In this document: positions 7,964-17,058 of the stretch, piece after piece | Layout of the letters: each line of letters starts with the position of its first letter | How positions within the stretch are numbered: position 1 is the stretch's first letter | NCBI GenBank assembly: GCA_022841345.1 | Contig: JALHRR010000026.1 | Location: 1 to 64,000, forward strand | DNA: 64,000 nucleotides | Direction of reading: 5' to 3' | From: Saprospiraceae bacterium | Lineage (GTDB): Bacteria > Bacteroidota > Bacteroidia > Chitinophagales > Saprospiraceae | The notes under the pieces: generated by a model | The model's database searches: none | Told to the model about the DNA's origin: nothing | What the model saw: only the letters and a program-made list of their open reading frames with translations | Made by a program: the position numbers and the translations under genes

Positions 7964-9481
7964 TTACAGCTTGATCATTCTTTGAGATCCATACTTATCA
8001 GCCATTTGCCATTTGAAAAAGTAGATTCCCGCAGGCAATGCACTTACATTAATTTCATTTTGTGAATTTGCTTCAAAAATACCGCTCATCAATGTTCTGC
8101 CATCAGGGCTGATGAGCTGGTATTGCATAGGTTTGATGATATCCAGCTGTGCCTGAATCGTCATTTTGTTTCCTGCCGGATTAGGAAATAATTTCACTGC
8201 ATCATTTTGTAATTGCGATGAGCTTGTGCTGACTCCACCGGAATAAAAGTACTCTCCTTTGGATTTATTTTGAAAAGAATTAAAATATTCTTCTTCAAAA
8301 AACAAGAGTCGCTGCTGATCATCTATCTCATAGCTGGCTGCAAAATACTCTTCAAAAATACTGCCATCCTCAGAATATAAGTTTTTTTCCGAAACCGGCA
8401 AATTAAACTCATTATACTCATACTCAACACCATAAGTATAAAACAAGTTTGCCCCCGAATCACCGGAATAAAGCCTTTGTGTAAGCATGTAGCCGTCGTC
8501 ATTAAATGTCAAAATATATCTATATATTTCATCCACCCCTGTTTGAGTAAATGACCAATAATTTTGGCTTAAAGAATCAGTTACAGAAGTCAATTCCGCT
8601 GTCCATTCACCATCAATAAAAACAAAGCTGTTAAATTGAGTTGGGGCATTTCGTTGTTCCTGATAAATAGAAGGGAGAAAGAGGTCCGGTGACAATTCAT
8701 CTATTATTGACTCATTGGCAATAATTTCAAAAATGAAATTTAGACTGTACTCAGCGTACCATTTAACATTTTCATACCTGTATTTAGAAACTTCAAAAGA
8801 CCCGCCATTGTACTCATAGGTATTCAATTCAAATGCAACTAACTGAGAGTCATTATCATATTGCATGTCTAATAATTCATCGGTTAACTGCCATCCATTA
8901 GTGTCATAATCTAAATTATAAAAGCTTATAGAGCTCTCAAGATTTTGTGCATTATAAGTGATAGCTAAAGAGTCGCCATAGTATTCAGACCCAAAATCAG
9001 GGATATCTATATCTACTATGTGGTAAATCATAAATCCTTTAGTATCAAATCGCTGTTCGAAATAACCTATTTTCTGGTTGGAATTAAATGCATCGAAATA
9101 AATATCACCACCTGTAATCAATCCCTGATCATTATAATTCAATTCAAACCTGAAATTATATTCTTCATCATAGCCATCAACATAAATCATTTCAGAAGGC
9201 CTTTTCACTCCGGCAACATTCTCATAAGTAAAATAATACCTTATGGGATCTGAGTATTCCTCTCCTTCAAAACTATAAGAAAAATAAATTGAATCTGCCT
9301 GTGTATCGATCGCCGTTGAGCGGGAGTCTTTTTTAAATCTGGATGATTTACCATTCAAAATCCAGCCCAGCTTTTCCTGAAAATCCTTTTTGGATGAAAA
9401 TAAGGTCTGCCTGTCAGGAATATTCTGGGCACAAAGATTCATGCTGCAGAACAAAAGTGCGAGTATTATTACCTTGTACAT
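7964..9481 (-). CDS. Large secreted protein with T9SS sorting domain
   Basis: A 505-residue exported protein. The signal peptide (MYKVIILALLFCSMNLCAQ) is followed by about 400 residues rich in Tyr, Phe, Asp and Glu with recurring short strands such as YRYENVKWYAEYSL and YTYGVEYEYNEFNLPVSEKN, reminiscent of YD/RHS-like or other beta-repeat extracellular proteins. The C-terminus is a T9SS domain: AVKLFPNPAGNKMTIQ, ISPDGRTLMSG, and LPAGIYFFKWQ. The acidic, aromatic composition suggests a secreted or surface-bound protein. No catalytic motif was recognised. It stands alone with its own terminator. Confidence 0.75.
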   Translation of the reverse strand: MYKVIILALLFCSMNLCAQNIPDRQTLFSSKKDFQEKLGWILNGKSSRFKKDSRSTAIDTQADSIYFSYSFEGEEYSDPIRYYFTYENVAGVKRPSEMIYVDGYDEEYNFRFELNYNDQGLITGGDIYFDAFNSNQKIGYFEQRFDTKGFMIYHIVDIDIPDFGSEYYGDSLAITYNAQNLESSISFYNLDYDTNGWQLTDELLDMQYDNDSQLVAFELNTYEYNGGSFEVSKYRYENVKWYAEYSLNFIFEIIANESIIDELSPDLFLPSIYQEQRNAPTQFNSFVFIDGEWTAELTSVTDSLSQNYWSFTQTGVDEIYRYILTFNDDGYMLTQRLYSGDSGANLFYTYGVEYEYNEFNLPVSEKNLYSEDGSIFEEYFAASYEIDDQQRLLFFEEEYFNSFQNKSKGEYFYSGGVSTSSSQLQNDAVKLFPNPAGNKMTIQAQLDIIKPMQYQLISPDGRTLMSGIFEANSQNEINVSALPAGIYFFKWQMADKYGSQRMIKL

Positions 9482-9721
9482 ACCAATGATCTTAAGTTAT
9501 AAAATATTTTATCAACAAATAAACCGGATTTATCAAATACACACATCTAAATGATGCAACTTTAACACATAAATAATTTATTGAGCCAAAAATGGCCCTT
9601 AATTTATCAAATTTCTAAACTTTATTTTAGGGCGAGGACAGACGTATAGTGGATTTTATTTACACTCTAATTATTAGATGCCGATATGCATCATAAGGTT
9701 GCTTGCAGGGTTTTTAAATTA

Positions 9722-12148
9722 TCAATATTTGCTTGCTGATATTTTAGTTTTCCCTGTTTTTAAATTCTTGCTGCTTACAGACAGTTCAATATCACCGGCC
9801 TCCATTGTCGCCTGAACCAGAATGACCAATTTACCTGAGAAAGCCTTCATTCGGGGTTCATGAAACATCTCAAGAGAAGTAGCATCTCCATTGCAAGCTG
9901 CCCTGAAGTTTCCCATTCCAGTCACTTTAAAATCCAGACTATTAGTTGCAGTGTGGCAGGGGTTCCCGTTTTTATCAACAATTGTGGCGGTCACAAAACT
10001 GATGTCTTCTCCATCTGCTTTGATGCTTTGTCTGTCAGCTTCCAGGAGGATTCGATATGGCTTTCCGGCTGTGACAACAGATTTTTCCGCCACAGCATTA
10101 CCTGAATCGTCATAAGCGACGACTTTAACTGTTCCGGGTTCATATTTTACATCCATCCACATCAGTCTGTATCGATGCAATTTTGATTGATTGCTTTTTG
10201 TCTGAATGCCCTGACTTTTGCCATTGATGAATAATTCGGCACTGGAATAATTAGTGTATACAAATACCGGAGTGGTCTGTCCTTCGCGGCCTTCCCAGTT
10301 CCAGTGTGGAAGTATGTGCAATGTCTCTGCTTCCCTGTTCCAGCGACTGCGATACAAATAATACCTGTCCTTCGGCAAACCAGCAAGATCACTGATCCCA
10401 AAATAAGAACTCCTGGATGGCCAGTAATCATCATATGGCGTGGGTTCTCCCAGATAGTCAAATCCCGTCCAGACAAATTCACCAATCACCCAGGGCTTAT
10501 CGTCCTGCAAGACAAAATCATCCTCAGGAAGATTAGACCACCAGCAATATTCCAGGTCATAGGAAGAACATTGAAGGTCATCATATACCTTGCCTGCAGC
10601 TGTATCCACGGGGAATTTATAGATCCCTCTCGAACTCACAGTAGAAGCCGTCTCTGAGCCCAACAATATCCCCTGTGGAAATTTTTCATAAGCTTCATCA
10701 TACAGGTGCGTTCTGTAATTGAGTCCGGGAACATCCAGAATCGCCCCGAAACCGCTTTCCATCACAGCCTTCACTTGATCCATTCCGACGGTAACCGGCC
10801 TGGTCGGATCTTCTCTGTGGAAAATATCCTGCAGCCATTTCAATCTTTTTACTCCTTCGCTTCCCCATTGATCCGGTACTTCATTTCCGGCACTCCACAT
10901 CACTATGCAGGGATGGTTTCGGGTGGCGTGGATTAAATTCACGACATCTTTCTCTGCCCACTCATCAAAATACTGATTGTAGCCATTCTGCACTTTGGGT
11001 TTTTTCCATTCGTCAAAACTCTCAGCCAGAAACAGAAAACCCATCTCGTCACAGAGCTCCAGTTGTTCTATCGAAGGCATATTATGAGCTGAGCGAACAG
11101 CATTACAACCCAAATCTTTCAGAATCGTCAATTGACGTCTGAGTGCGGCTTTGTTGATGGCGGCACCGAGAGGACCCAAATCATGGTGCAGACAGACCCC
11201 TTTGAATTTGGTGACTTTGCCGTTTAATTCAAATCCCTTTTCAGGTGAGTATTTGATCTCCCGAATTCCGAATCGAATGGATTCTGCATCTTTGAGCTGA
11301 TCCCCCTGATATAGCTTCAATTCTGCAGTATATAAGTATGGCGTTTCCGGGCTCCAAAGTCTTGGTCTGTCGATGGCAATATTTTGCTCCATTTCATCTC
11401 CATATCTCTCTGAGCCTTCATGCGCTGCAACAATTTGTCCGTAAGCATCTTTAATAACTGTTGTGATGCGCAGGTTTTGGCCTGCTACTATTGAACGGAT
11501 ATTGACTTTTGCTTTTTCTTCTGAAATAAAAGGAGTGGTGATAAAATGGCCCCAATGTTGAAAATGCTCCCTGTCTTTTGTGATTAATCTGACTTTGCGA
11601 TAGAGTCCTGCGCCGGGATACCAGCGGGAAGAAAAAGCCTGATTTTTCAGCCGAACTGCAATGACATTTTCTTTGCCAAATTGCACCACTTCAGAAATAT
11701 CAAAATAAAAATAGCTGTACCCATATGGCCAGTTACCGACTTTGGTTCCATTCACATAAACGACTGCATTGCTCATCGCTCCATCGAATGTGAGCAGGAT
11801 TTGTTTGTCGCTAGCATTTTCAGGAATTGAAAACGTAGTTCTGTACCAGGCGGTTCCGATGAAAGGTAAGGCTCCTGTGCGGCCGGTTTTCTCGGTGGCG
11901 ACTTTCTCATTGTTTTGTTCAATTTTGACTACTTGCTTGTCAATTTCCTTATCGAATGGTCCATAGATGGCCCAGTCGTGCGGGACATTAACTGACGGCC
12001 ATGACGTGTCATCAAAATCTGTTTGAGGACCCCCTGGAAAGTCGCCTTTGGAGAATTTCCAGGACTCTAGTTCGGTGATTTGCCTGTTTTGGGCTGAGAG
12101 GAATAGAACCGGAAATAGTGAGAGAAAGAGTGTGAAATGTTTGAGCAT
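9722..12148 (-). CDS. Glycoside hydrolase family 2 (beta-galactosidase/glucuronidase-like)
   Basis: A periplasmic or secreted 808-residue enzyme. Order: signal peptide (1-20, LFLSAQ), GH2 sugar-binding domain (about 25-190), immunoglobulin-like domain (about 195-300), TIM barrel (about 305-600), and C-terminal beta domains typical of the BoGH2-like beta-galactosidases. The acid/base glutamate is in SAGNEVPDQ (about E423) and the nucleophile in LLGSETAS (about E499). VRSAHNMPS is the conserved barrel motif. The start at 12148 is chosen over the frame extension to 12169 because it begins the signal peptide. No SusC/SusD pair or sugar regulator is adjacent, so the glycan is not evident. It probably acts on plant or host beta-galactosides. 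Confidence 0.85.
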   Translation of the reverse strand: MLKHFTLFLSLFPVLFLSAQNRQITELESWKFSKGDFPGGPQTDFDDTSWPSVNVPHDWAIYGPFDKEIDKQVVKIEQNNEKVATEKTGRTGALPFIGTAWYRTTFSIPENASDKQILLTFDGAMSNAVVYVNGTKVGNWPYGYSYFYFDISEVVQFGKENVIAVRLKNQAFSSRWYPGAGLYRKVRLITKDREHFQHWGHFITTPFISEEKAKVNIRSIVAGQNLRITTVIKDAYGQIVAAHEGSERYGDEMEQNIAIDRPRLWSPETPYLYTAELKLYQGDQLKDAESIRFGIREIKYSPEKGFELNGKVTKFKGVCLHHDLGPLGAAINKAALRRQLTILKDLGCNAVRSAHNMPSIEQLELCDEMGFLFLAESFDEWKKPKVQNGYNQYFDEWAEKDVVNLIHATRNHPCIVMWSAGNEVPDQWGSEGVKRLKWLQDIFHREDPTRPVTVGMDQVKAVMESGFGAILDVPGLNYRTHLYDEAYEKFPQGILLGSETASTVSSRGIYKFPVDTAAGKVYDDLQCSSYDLEYCWWSNLPEDDFVLQDDKPWVIGEFVWTGFDYLGEPTPYDDYWPSRSSYFGISDLAGLPKDRYYLYRSRWNREAETLHILPHWNWEGREGQTTPVFVYTNYSSAELFINGKSQGIQTKSNQSKLHRYRLMWMDVKYEPGTVKVVAYDDSGNAVAEKSVVTAGKPYRILLEADRQSIKADGEDISFVTATIVDKNGNPCHTATNSLDFKVTGMGNFRAACNGDATSLEMFHEPRMKAFSGKLVILVQATMEAGDIELSVSSKNLKTGKTKISASKY

Positions 12149-12279
12149 GATGGAGCGGATTAAGATCATTCAGGTCTCAATTTTAAGCTTTTTCCATGAG
12201 AAACAATCTGAAGGAGTGAGTCAATTTCAGAAATCAATGGTGGGAAATTGGAAATAACATTGACTTAAATGGGGATGCG

Positions 12280-12287
12280 TATATTTG
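12280..12287 (+). promoter_or_regulatory. -7 promoter box of the TAC-like cassette
   Basis: TATATTTG, with TTG at 12260-12262 seventeen bases upstream as a possible -33 element. The transcript would start near 12292, leaving a leader of about 55 bases before the first cassette gene. No clear operator palindrome was found in the leader. Confidence 0.5.
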
Positions 12288-12349
12288 AGAGATGGCAAAA
12301 GTGAAAAGCACATCATATTGATTAATAAATAAACCCACAGGTTGATTTA

Positions 12350-12859
12350 ATGAAGATAGTTCGTATCTTTGCAGACCAATTATTTGCCTTTCATTATGAA
12401 GGTGAGGCTGATAATGAATACGACAGATTAATGGAATTGTGGACAGATATTACATTTTTAAAAGCTTATGCGAATGAAAACAACATTACTGATGTAAAAG
12501 AATTCGTCAATGAAATATTACAAGATGCAGAGCAGATTCAAGACTACATAGAGAAACTCAATAATAAAAACGAGCCCTATGAGTTGTATTTTGAACCATT
12601 ACAATATTCTGAAAAGAACAAGATATTGGCTTATCAAAAAGGTAAAATCAAAAAGAATAACCTGCGATACTATGCCATTAAAGTAGATACTAATTGCTTT
12701 GTAATAACAGGTGGGGCTATAAAAATGAGCCAAACAATGCAAGAACACCCTGACACGGCAAATGAATTAACAAAATTAAAGGCTGCCAGGTTATACCTAA
12801 ATGGAAATGGAGTATTTGACGAAGATTCATTCTTTGAACTTTTAATCGAACAACAATGA
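12350..12859 (+). CDS. Putative toxin of a three-gene toxin-antitoxin-chaperone cassette
   Basis: A 169-residue soluble protein. The N-terminal part (MKIVRIFADQLFAFHYEGE... to about residue 75) is acidic and helical. The C-terminal part (about 95-145) contains LRYYAIKVDTNCFVITGGAIKM followed by a helix TANELTKLKAARLYL. That part resembles the core of RelE/HigB-fold toxins, where a strand pair ends in a basic loop and a helix follows. At 169 residues it is longer than usual HigB toxins (about 100). Its stop overlaps the start of the HTH gene by 4 bases (ATGA), the toxin-first order of HigBA systems. Toxicity is inferred from architecture and not shown by a diagnostic active-site motif. Confidence 0.55.
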   Translation: MKIVRIFADQLFAFHYEGEADNEYDRLMELWTDITFLKAYANENNITDVKEFVNEILQDAEQIQDYIEKLNNKNEPYELYFEPLQYSEKNKILAYQKGKIKKNNLRYYAIKVDTNCFVITGGAIKMSQTMQEHPDTANELTKLKAARLYLNGNGVFDEDSFFELLIEQQ

Positions 12860-13317
12860 CAAATAAAGAGAAATTTTTAGCACTCGTGTCTAATGAAAAA
12901 AATGATACGTTTGCAAGGAATAAAGAACGGATTAGAAACCGTGCCATGTTGCGTGAATCGCAACAAATAGCATTAAAGGTACTATTGAAATTAGACGAGT
13001 TAGGTTGGACGCAAAAAGACCTTGCAAGAGAAATGAAAGTATCTCCTCAACAGATTACTAAAATTGTAAGTGGAAAGGAGAACTTAACTATTGAAACTCA
13101 AATCAAGTTGCAGAATACTTTAGATATTCCGGTATTGGCCAGCTATTACGAATATAAAATGACTGAAATGAATCAGTGGATTTTGACCATTGAAAAAACA
13201 GTTGAAGAAATTACTGCTCCAGCCAATCTTTTTATCAATCATTATCAAGACCTCAAAACCATGAGATTGGAAAACTATACTTATTCAAAGGAAAGATACC
13301 AACTATTTGATGTATGA
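12856..13317 (+). CDS. XRE-family HTH antitoxin (HigA-like)
   Basis: A 153-residue DNA-binding protein. A Cro/CI-type helix-turn-helix spans about residues 38-92 (VLLKLDELGWTQKDLAREMKVSPQQITKIVSG, where QQITKI is the recognition helix). The N-terminal segment KERIRNRAMLRESQQIA precedes it. A C-terminal extension of about 55 residues after the HTH is hydrophobic and aromatic (NQWILTIEKT, LENYTYSKERYQLF). In known TAC systems such an extension holds the chaperone-addiction region that SecB binds. It is translationally coupled on both sides by 4-base overlaps. Likely role: represses the cassette promoter and neutralises the upstream toxin. Confidence 0.7.
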   Translation: MTNKEKFLALVSNEKNDTFARNKERIRNRAMLRESQQIALKVLLKLDELGWTQKDLAREMKVSPQQITKIVSGKENLTIETQIKLQNTLDIPVLASYYEYKMTEMNQWILTIEKTVEEITAPANLFINHYQDLKTMRLENYTYSKERYQLFDV

Positions 13318-13757
13318 TGGAAAAACAAAACACTCAAGTTGTCTTTGTACTTCAAGGCATAAAAACAGAGCAATTTGCCTTTTTTGAGGAGAATTATGCT
13401 CCCAAGAAAGAAACAGGCCTGGGGACAGAACTACAATTTAAACTAGACAAAACAAACAAGCAAATTGCTGTCTTCCTGGGATTTGAATTTTTTCAAAGCA
13501 AAAAAGTAGTTTTAAAAATTCAAGTTTCCTGCCATTTTAGAATAGAAGAAAGTTCATGGACATCTCTCATTCAAAAAAATAAATTAATTGTGCCTAAAAG
13601 TTTTTTAGCACATTTGGCAATCATGTCTACAGATACAACGAGAGGTATATTGTTTGCTAAAACAGAATCAACGGTATTTTCAAAATTTATCATTCCTCCA
13701 CTGAATGTTACTGAAATGATAAAAGAAGATGCTTTGTTTGATATGACAGCTGAATAA
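13314..13757 (+). CDS. SecB-like chaperone of the cassette
   Basis: A 147-residue soluble protein with a SecB-like pattern. Consecutive beta strands TELQFKLDKTNKQIAVFLGFEFF and VVLKIQVSCHFRIEE are followed by helices (FLAHLAIMSTDTTRGILFAK) and an exposed C-terminal segment FIIPPLNVTEMI, matching the SecB order of a four-strand sheet, a helix ending in RG, and a P-P-hydrophobic-N motif. Bacteroidota often lack a canonical SecB, and TAC systems use dedicated SecB-like proteins. Its 4-base overlap with the antitoxin gene and absence of any Sec gene nearby favour a TAC chaperone over a general secretion factor. The alternative is an uncharacterised third component. Confidence 0.5.
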   Translation: MMEKQNTQVVFVLQGIKTEQFAFFEENYAPKKETGLGTELQFKLDKTNKQIAVFLGFEFFQSKKVVLKIQVSCHFRIEESSWTSLIQKNKLIVPKSFLAHLAIMSTDTTRGILFAKTESTVFSKFIIPPLNVTEMIKEDALFDMTAE

Positions 13758-13876
13758 TAAAGGGCTTTTATTGGTAAAATTTAGTTCCAAAAAGAGAGTA
13801 TCCAGCTATTTTAATTCCAATAGCGTTTTTCATCTACATTAGAGTTAGAATTTATTTTTATTGAACCCCTGCACTT

Positions 13877-13984
13877 ATGTTTACCAGATATCTACTCATT
13901 TTTTCATTATTGAGATTGTCTGTATTATCCGGAGCTCAGCAAAAGCTCATTCGGCAGAGGAAAAATCGTATTTCACAAGATTAA
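13877..13984 (+). other. Short signal-peptide-like open frame, possible gene fragment
   Basis: A 35-codon frame beginning MFTRYLLIFSLLRLSVLSGAQ, which has all the features of a signal peptide (basic n-region, hydrophobic core, SGAQ cleavage site). It then runs into KLIRQRKNRISQD and a stop overlapping the end of sbcC. It may be the 5' remnant of an exported-protein gene cut off when neighbouring DNA changed, or a chance frame. No clear ribosome-binding site is visible. Confidence 0.25.
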
Positions 13985-16900
13985 CTCTCCCAGTTCCCCC
14001 TGACAATACTACCCAGAACCGGATCATTTTTTACCGAAAGAAAAACATCGATTTCCTGCTGAAGATCTTCTACGTGTGAAATGATTCCGACTATTCTATT
14101 TTCTTTTCTGAGTGATTTCAATGTTTCAAATGCCAGTTGGAGTGAGTCTTTGTCAAGTGATCCGAAACCCTCATCCAGGAAGAAGAAGTTTTGAGAAGCC
14201 TTGCTTTGTTGCTGCACACTTTCTGCCAAAGCTAGTGCGAGAGACAGTGATGCCTGAAAAGTCTGACCTCCGGAAAGTGTCTTCACGCTTCTCAAATGTC
14301 CATTGTGCAGATAATCCCGGACCTGAAATTCATTCTTCTCATTGACCTCGAGCCGAAGTTGCTGACGGGTGAGTTTGTAAAAACGCTCATTCGCTACATG
14401 GCACAAATTCTGCAGGTAAACGGATGAAATATAGCTCACAAATCCGGAGCCTTTGAACATCTCCTTCATCAATTTCAGATCTGTAGCCCGGGTTTGTAAC
14501 TTCTCCAGTTGTTCATCTAATGTTGCTTTCTGTAAAAGCTGATTTTTCATGGAATCGAGGGCAGCTTTTTCTTTGACTAAATTATCATTCAGCGCTTGCT
14601 TTTTAGATTTGGACGCTTCCAGAGCAGCATTATTGCTAATGAATTCTTCTTCATTCAAAATTCTGCCTGCGACCAAATTTTGTTGCTCCTGAAAGCGTTC
14701 GGCTGCAGCAAAAATGGACTGCCGGAATCGCTGTAATTCATCTCTCAGCTTATCCAGTTCAAGAGGATTCTGTAAAATTTGAAGCACTTCTTCCCATTGG
14801 TCAAAATCAGAATGCTGAAGTTTCAATTCAAGGTCCTCTGTACATTTTCTTAAAGCTTCCTGCTTTTCTTCCTGCTGCGATTTTAAAGATGCCTGCTTTG
14901 CCTCCAGCGCGGAAAGGTCAATTTTCCTTTGTTGAATTTCGATTTGAAGTTTGTCAAATGAAGTTCTGTTTTGGAGAATCTTTGCAGCTGTTTCCTGATT
15001 ATTTTTCTCTAATTGTTCATCAGGAAAATTAGCATAGTCTGAAATTTGAATGGATTGAATTTGCTTGTTGAGTGTTGTGATTTCTGCTGATAAACCGCTG
15101 AGAGTTTGCTGTATACTTTGTAAACCCTCCAGAAATTTTGTCTGATCATTCTGCAATTTCTGAAGCTCAGCTTCTGCAATTTCAAGATCTTTCTGTATTT
15201 GCTTAATATTTTCCCTTGCTTCATTCGCACGGACAAATTCCTTTTCAAGTGTGCTTTCTTCTTTGTAATCACTATTCCAAATGAAAAGCAAATTATGCTC
15301 AGTTTCTTCTTTATGATTTGCCGCTATCTTGCCTTCGAGAAGTTCCATTTCTTTTACAATATTCTGAAGGTTCAATTCCAGTCTGCTGATATTTTTTTCA
15401 ATTTGATCGAGTAAATAAATCTGGTTTTCCAGTGATTTTTTCTCCAATGCAAGTGCTTTTTCATGCTCTTCTACATTTTCAACTATCAGAATCTTAGGAT
15501 GGTGCTCTGAGCCACATAGCGGACATGGTTTGCCTGTAGCGAGTTCGGAAGAAAACTCTCCTAATTTCATCTGCCACTGACAGTGATTAATGGCGTCCAA
15601 ATTGCTGTCCATTTGAACTTTCAGATTGTCCCGGATTCCGGGTATCGCTGAAACAAATGAATACCAATCAGTATTATTTGTCAGGCCAATGATCTGAGGA
15701 TTTGCCATCAATTCATTCATTTGGTCCTGAACAAGAACCAACTGTGCTTTACGTTTTTCCCGTTCTTCCTTCAGTCCCAGAATATTTTTCTCAATACCTT
15801 TATGGGTACTGAACCAATCTTTTGCTTTAACAAGCTGATCCAGGTCAGGCAGACTATCACTCAGCATTTTAATGCCGGATTTCAACTTGACAATAAGATC
15901 ATCCTTCTTTTTCAAATCAGCTGTTACAGTCTCAACAAATTCTATCCCTTTTGCTTCTCTTTGCTTTTCAGAAATCATTTTCGACTCTGCTTTCCTGATT
16001 TGAAGCAAGAGTTTTAAATCCTGAACTTGCTTATTCAGAAATTCTTCTTTTTCAATTTCAGGTGTCAACTCTTTGCTTTGGAGTTCCAGGGTTATTAGTT
16101 GATTTTGTCCCTGAGCAAATTCCTTTTCGATGCCTTCAAGATTGATCCTCAACTTTTCTGATTCCGTCTGAAGCGAGTCTTTATTTTGAAGATCATTTTT
16201 GAATTCCCGGAGACAGAATTCGTATTTTTTAATTTGAAGTTCCAGTTTATTGAAATGTGGTTCTCTAAGCTGCAATTCTTCCCACTGTTTTTGGTAAACA
16301 GAAAGCTGATCCAGCAATTTTTTCAATTCATTCAGCTCACCGCATTTTTTCTCCATCAAATCATGTTCAAGATTCAGCTTCTTCCAGTCTTCATCTAATT
16401 GTTGAAGGATGATTTCTTTATCTTTAATAATGTCATTATTTATCTGCTCAAATTGTATGAGTTGTCCCTGAAGCATATGGATCTTATCGGAGTTTGCTTT
16501 TTCCAGCGTGGAGGTTTGATGATAAAATTCAAAGCGGTCCAATTGAAATATTTCCTTCAGCATCTTGGTTCTTTCCGCCTCACCGAGTTGCAGGAATTCC
16601 TGAAACTTTCCCTGAGGGATGATGATAGTACGGTGGAAGTTTTGGTAACTAAGTCCTATAATTGATTCTGCATTGGTTATCTCTAGCGGCTCCCAATTGT
16701 GATTGACTAGTTTATAAGCTGCTCTTTTAAAAGTGCCGACTTGAGCGAAATCTTTTCCATGTCTTTTCCCTTTGACAGTGAATCTGTATCGCTGCTGATC
16801 ATAATTATCAAATGTGAAGTCAATCAGCAATTCATCTGACTTCAGATTCATCATATTGTAATTGCGGCCATCCCGCTGATTCAACCTTTCGGTCTCCCCG

Positions 16901-17058
16901 TACAATGCAAAAGATATAGCTTCCAGGATAGAAGATTTGCCTGAACCTACAGAACCAAAAATTCCAAACAATTGGCCTGAAAGCAGTGGGTCAAAATCTA
17001 TGGTTTGTTCCTTCTGATAGGAATAAAGTCCTTTAATTGTGAGTTGTACAGGGATCAT
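13981..17058 (-). CDS. sbcC: SbcC-type exonuclease subunit (SMC-like ATPase)
   Basis: The ATPase subunit of the SbcCD (Mre11-Rad50-type) nuclease, which opens hairpins and processes double-strand ends. 1025 residues. Walker A is GSVGSGKSS (about 35-43). Two long coiled coils flank a zinc hook CPLC (about 511-514). The ABC signature is LSGGQTF (about 928) and Walker B is FFFLDEGFGSLD (about 963). All ATPase elements are intact. Its start overlaps the stop of sbcD by 4 bases, so the two are coupled. Coiled-coil residues are Gln, Glu, Lys and Leu rich, which generates many spurious opposite-strand frames. Confidence 0.95.
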   Translation of the reverse strand: MIPVQLTIKGLYSYQKEQTIDFDPLLSGQLFGIFGSVGSGKSSILEAISFALYGETERLNQRDGRNYNMMNLKSDELLIDFTFDNYDQQRYRFTVKGKRHGKDFAQVGTFKRAAYKLVNHNWEPLEITNAESIIGLSYQNFHRTIIIPQGKFQEFLQLGEAERTKMLKEIFQLDRFEFYHQTSTLEKANSDKIHMLQGQLIQFEQINNDIIKDKEIILQQLDEDWKKLNLEHDLMEKKCGELNELKKLLDQLSVYQKQWEELQLREPHFNKLELQIKKYEFCLREFKNDLQNKDSLQTESEKLRINLEGIEKEFAQGQNQLITLELQSKELTPEIEKEEFLNKQVQDLKLLLQIRKAESKMISEKQREAKGIEFVETVTADLKKKDDLIVKLKSGIKMLSDSLPDLDQLVKAKDWFSTHKGIEKNILGLKEEREKRKAQLVLVQDQMNELMANPQIIGLTNNTDWYSFVSAIPGIRDNLKVQMDSNLDAINHCQWQMKLGEFSSELATGKPCPLCGSEHHPKILIVENVEEHEKALALEKKSLENQIYLLDQIEKNISRLELNLQNIVKEMELLEGKIAANHKEETEHNLLFIWNSDYKEESTLEKEFVRANEARENIKQIQKDLEIAEAELQKLQNDQTKFLEGLQSIQQTLSGLSAEITTLNKQIQSIQISDYANFPDEQLEKNNQETAAKILQNRTSFDKLQIEIQQRKIDLSALEAKQASLKSQQEEKQEALRKCTEDLELKLQHSDFDQWEEVLQILQNPLELDKLRDELQRFRQSIFAAAERFQEQQNLVAGRILNEEEFISNNAALEASKSKKQALNDNLVKEKAALDSMKNQLLQKATLDEQLEKLQTRATDLKLMKEMFKGSGFVSYISSVYLQNLCHVANERFYKLTRQQLRLEVNEKNEFQVRDYLHNGHLRSVKTLSGGQTFQASLSLALALAESVQQQSKASQNFFFLDEGFGSLDKDSLQLAFETLKSLRKENRIVGIISHVEDLQQEIDVFLSVKNDPVLGSIVRGNWES

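Noticed and set aside
9540-9720. Hairpin near TTTATTGAGCC...GGCCCTTAATTTAT after the GH2 gene
   Set aside because: Only about 3 strong pairs with mismatches beside them. Too weak to call a terminator.
13861-14079. 72-codon plus-strand frame across the sbcC end
   Set aside because: Mostly antisense to sbcC. The only interesting part (the signal-peptide-like start) lies in a different frame and is reported separately.
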